The notes below the pieces were generated by a model, which worked only from the letters and a program-made list of their open reading frames with translations, was not told the origin of the DNA and did no database searches. From assembly GCA_947846985.1 (NCBI GenBank), contig CANTUZ010000026.1, positions 55,968,730-56,032,729 on the forward strand: a stretch of 64,000 bases of DNA, in the 5' to 3' direction. Positions 1 through 64,000 of the stretch are shown in pieces (the first letter of the stretch is position 1; every line of letters begins with the position of its first letter). Both the position numbers and the translations under genes were made by a program. Source of the DNA: Fratercula arctica (Eukaryota > Chordata > Aves > Charadriiformes > Alcidae).

Positions 1-415
1 GCTATGATTTGCTCTGATTTTAAAATGTCAATTTTGATGTGCATTGGTTTTATTCCAAAGAAGAATGAATGGTCATTCACTTAAATGAAACTATGTTTAG
101 AATAAAGTGTTGTTTACTTTCACTAGGCAACCATCAGATCCCATGTCTCAGAATCCTCATACATATTTTTTTCTTTTGACTTTCAAGATGCATGTAAATG
201 ATGTAGTGGGATTTCACTTCTTAAAAATGTCTGCCTAAGAGGACTAAGAACAGCTCTGTGTTCTTAGGAAAGTAATGATTTTGCATGAAGGACAACTTTT
301 ATTATTTAGCTTTTGACTGTTGGTTACTGTCTTTTCCACTTAGAAACTTCTAGACTTGAAAAAAAAAAGTTGTATACGTTGTGAAGTCACTAACGCTTCT
401 CTGTGCTGCCAACAG
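1..415 (+). other. FBN2: Intron upstream of the cbEGF3 exon (partial)
   Basis: AT-rich intron sequence running into an acceptor ending in CCAACAG, with a candidate branch point CACTAAC about 25 bases upstream. No other feature seen. The preceding exon, expected to encode the non-calcium EGF4 module, lies outside the window. Confidence 0.8.
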
Positions 416-63960
<63,545 letters not shown>

Positions 63961-64000
63961 GTATGCAAAATGTCATCTTTACTAGAACTGTCTGACTATC
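63961..64000 (+). other. FBN2: Start of intron cbEGF24-TB5 (truncated)
   Basis: Forty bases of intron from GTATGC; the window ends here. Confidence 0.85.

Overview
The window is an internal piece of one very large vertebrate extracellular-matrix gene on the + strand. I read it as a bird fibrillin-2 gene (FBN2). Twenty-nine coding exons splice into one uninterrupted frame of 3,597 nt (1,199 codons). The order is cbEGF3-6, TB2 (two exons), cbEGF7-9, hybrid domain 2 (two exons), cbEGF10, TB3, cbEGF11-22, TB4 (two exons), cbEGF23-24. This domain order is shared by fibrillins. FBN2 rather than FBN1 is indicated by two RGD tripeptides (one late in TB3, one in TB4), by TB2 starting [11 protein letters not shown], and by TB4 containing [10 protein letters not shown]; these agree with my memory of human FBN2. 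By domain count the exons correspond to about 12-40 of the 65-exon human gene, including the TB3/central cbEGF stretch where congenital contractural arachnodactyly mutations cluster. The N-terminal region, TB5 onward and the C-terminal propeptide lie outside the window.

The organism is probably a bird. The introns carry several CR1 LINE fragments, the dominant avian retroelement. One, at 58.86-59.20 kb, has the diagnostic 3' end with repeated ATTCTATG units. No bacterial, viral or plasmid features are visible. I cannot name the species.

Layout: 0-9 kb holds cbEGF3-6 and a long intron; 9-15 kb holds TB2, a CR1 mosaic and cbEGF7; 17.8-36.5 kb holds cbEGF8-9, hybrid 2, cbEGF10 and TB3, with large mostly repeat-free introns; 39-56 kb holds the twelve-module rod cbEGF11-22, containing a 125-bp intron, a GC-AG intron, a 48-bp minisatellite and a roughly 300-bp pyrimidine hexanucleotide array; 60.6-64 kb holds TB4 and cbEGF23-24. 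Every intron interrupts a codon after its first base (phase 1). The modules are therefore symmetric, and loss of any single exon would keep the frame. All other open frames look like chance frames in introns or transposon remains.

The gene product is a secreted glycoprotein of extracellular microfibrils. Tandem calcium-binding EGF modules form a stiff rod, the 8-cysteine TB and hybrid domains provide spacers and binding sites, and the RGD sequences are candidate integrin contacts. I found no evidence of an undescribed multi-gene system. The observations most worth checking are the non-canonical splice donor, the large polypyrimidine array, the CR1 mosaic beside an exon, and the minisatellite with an open frame.
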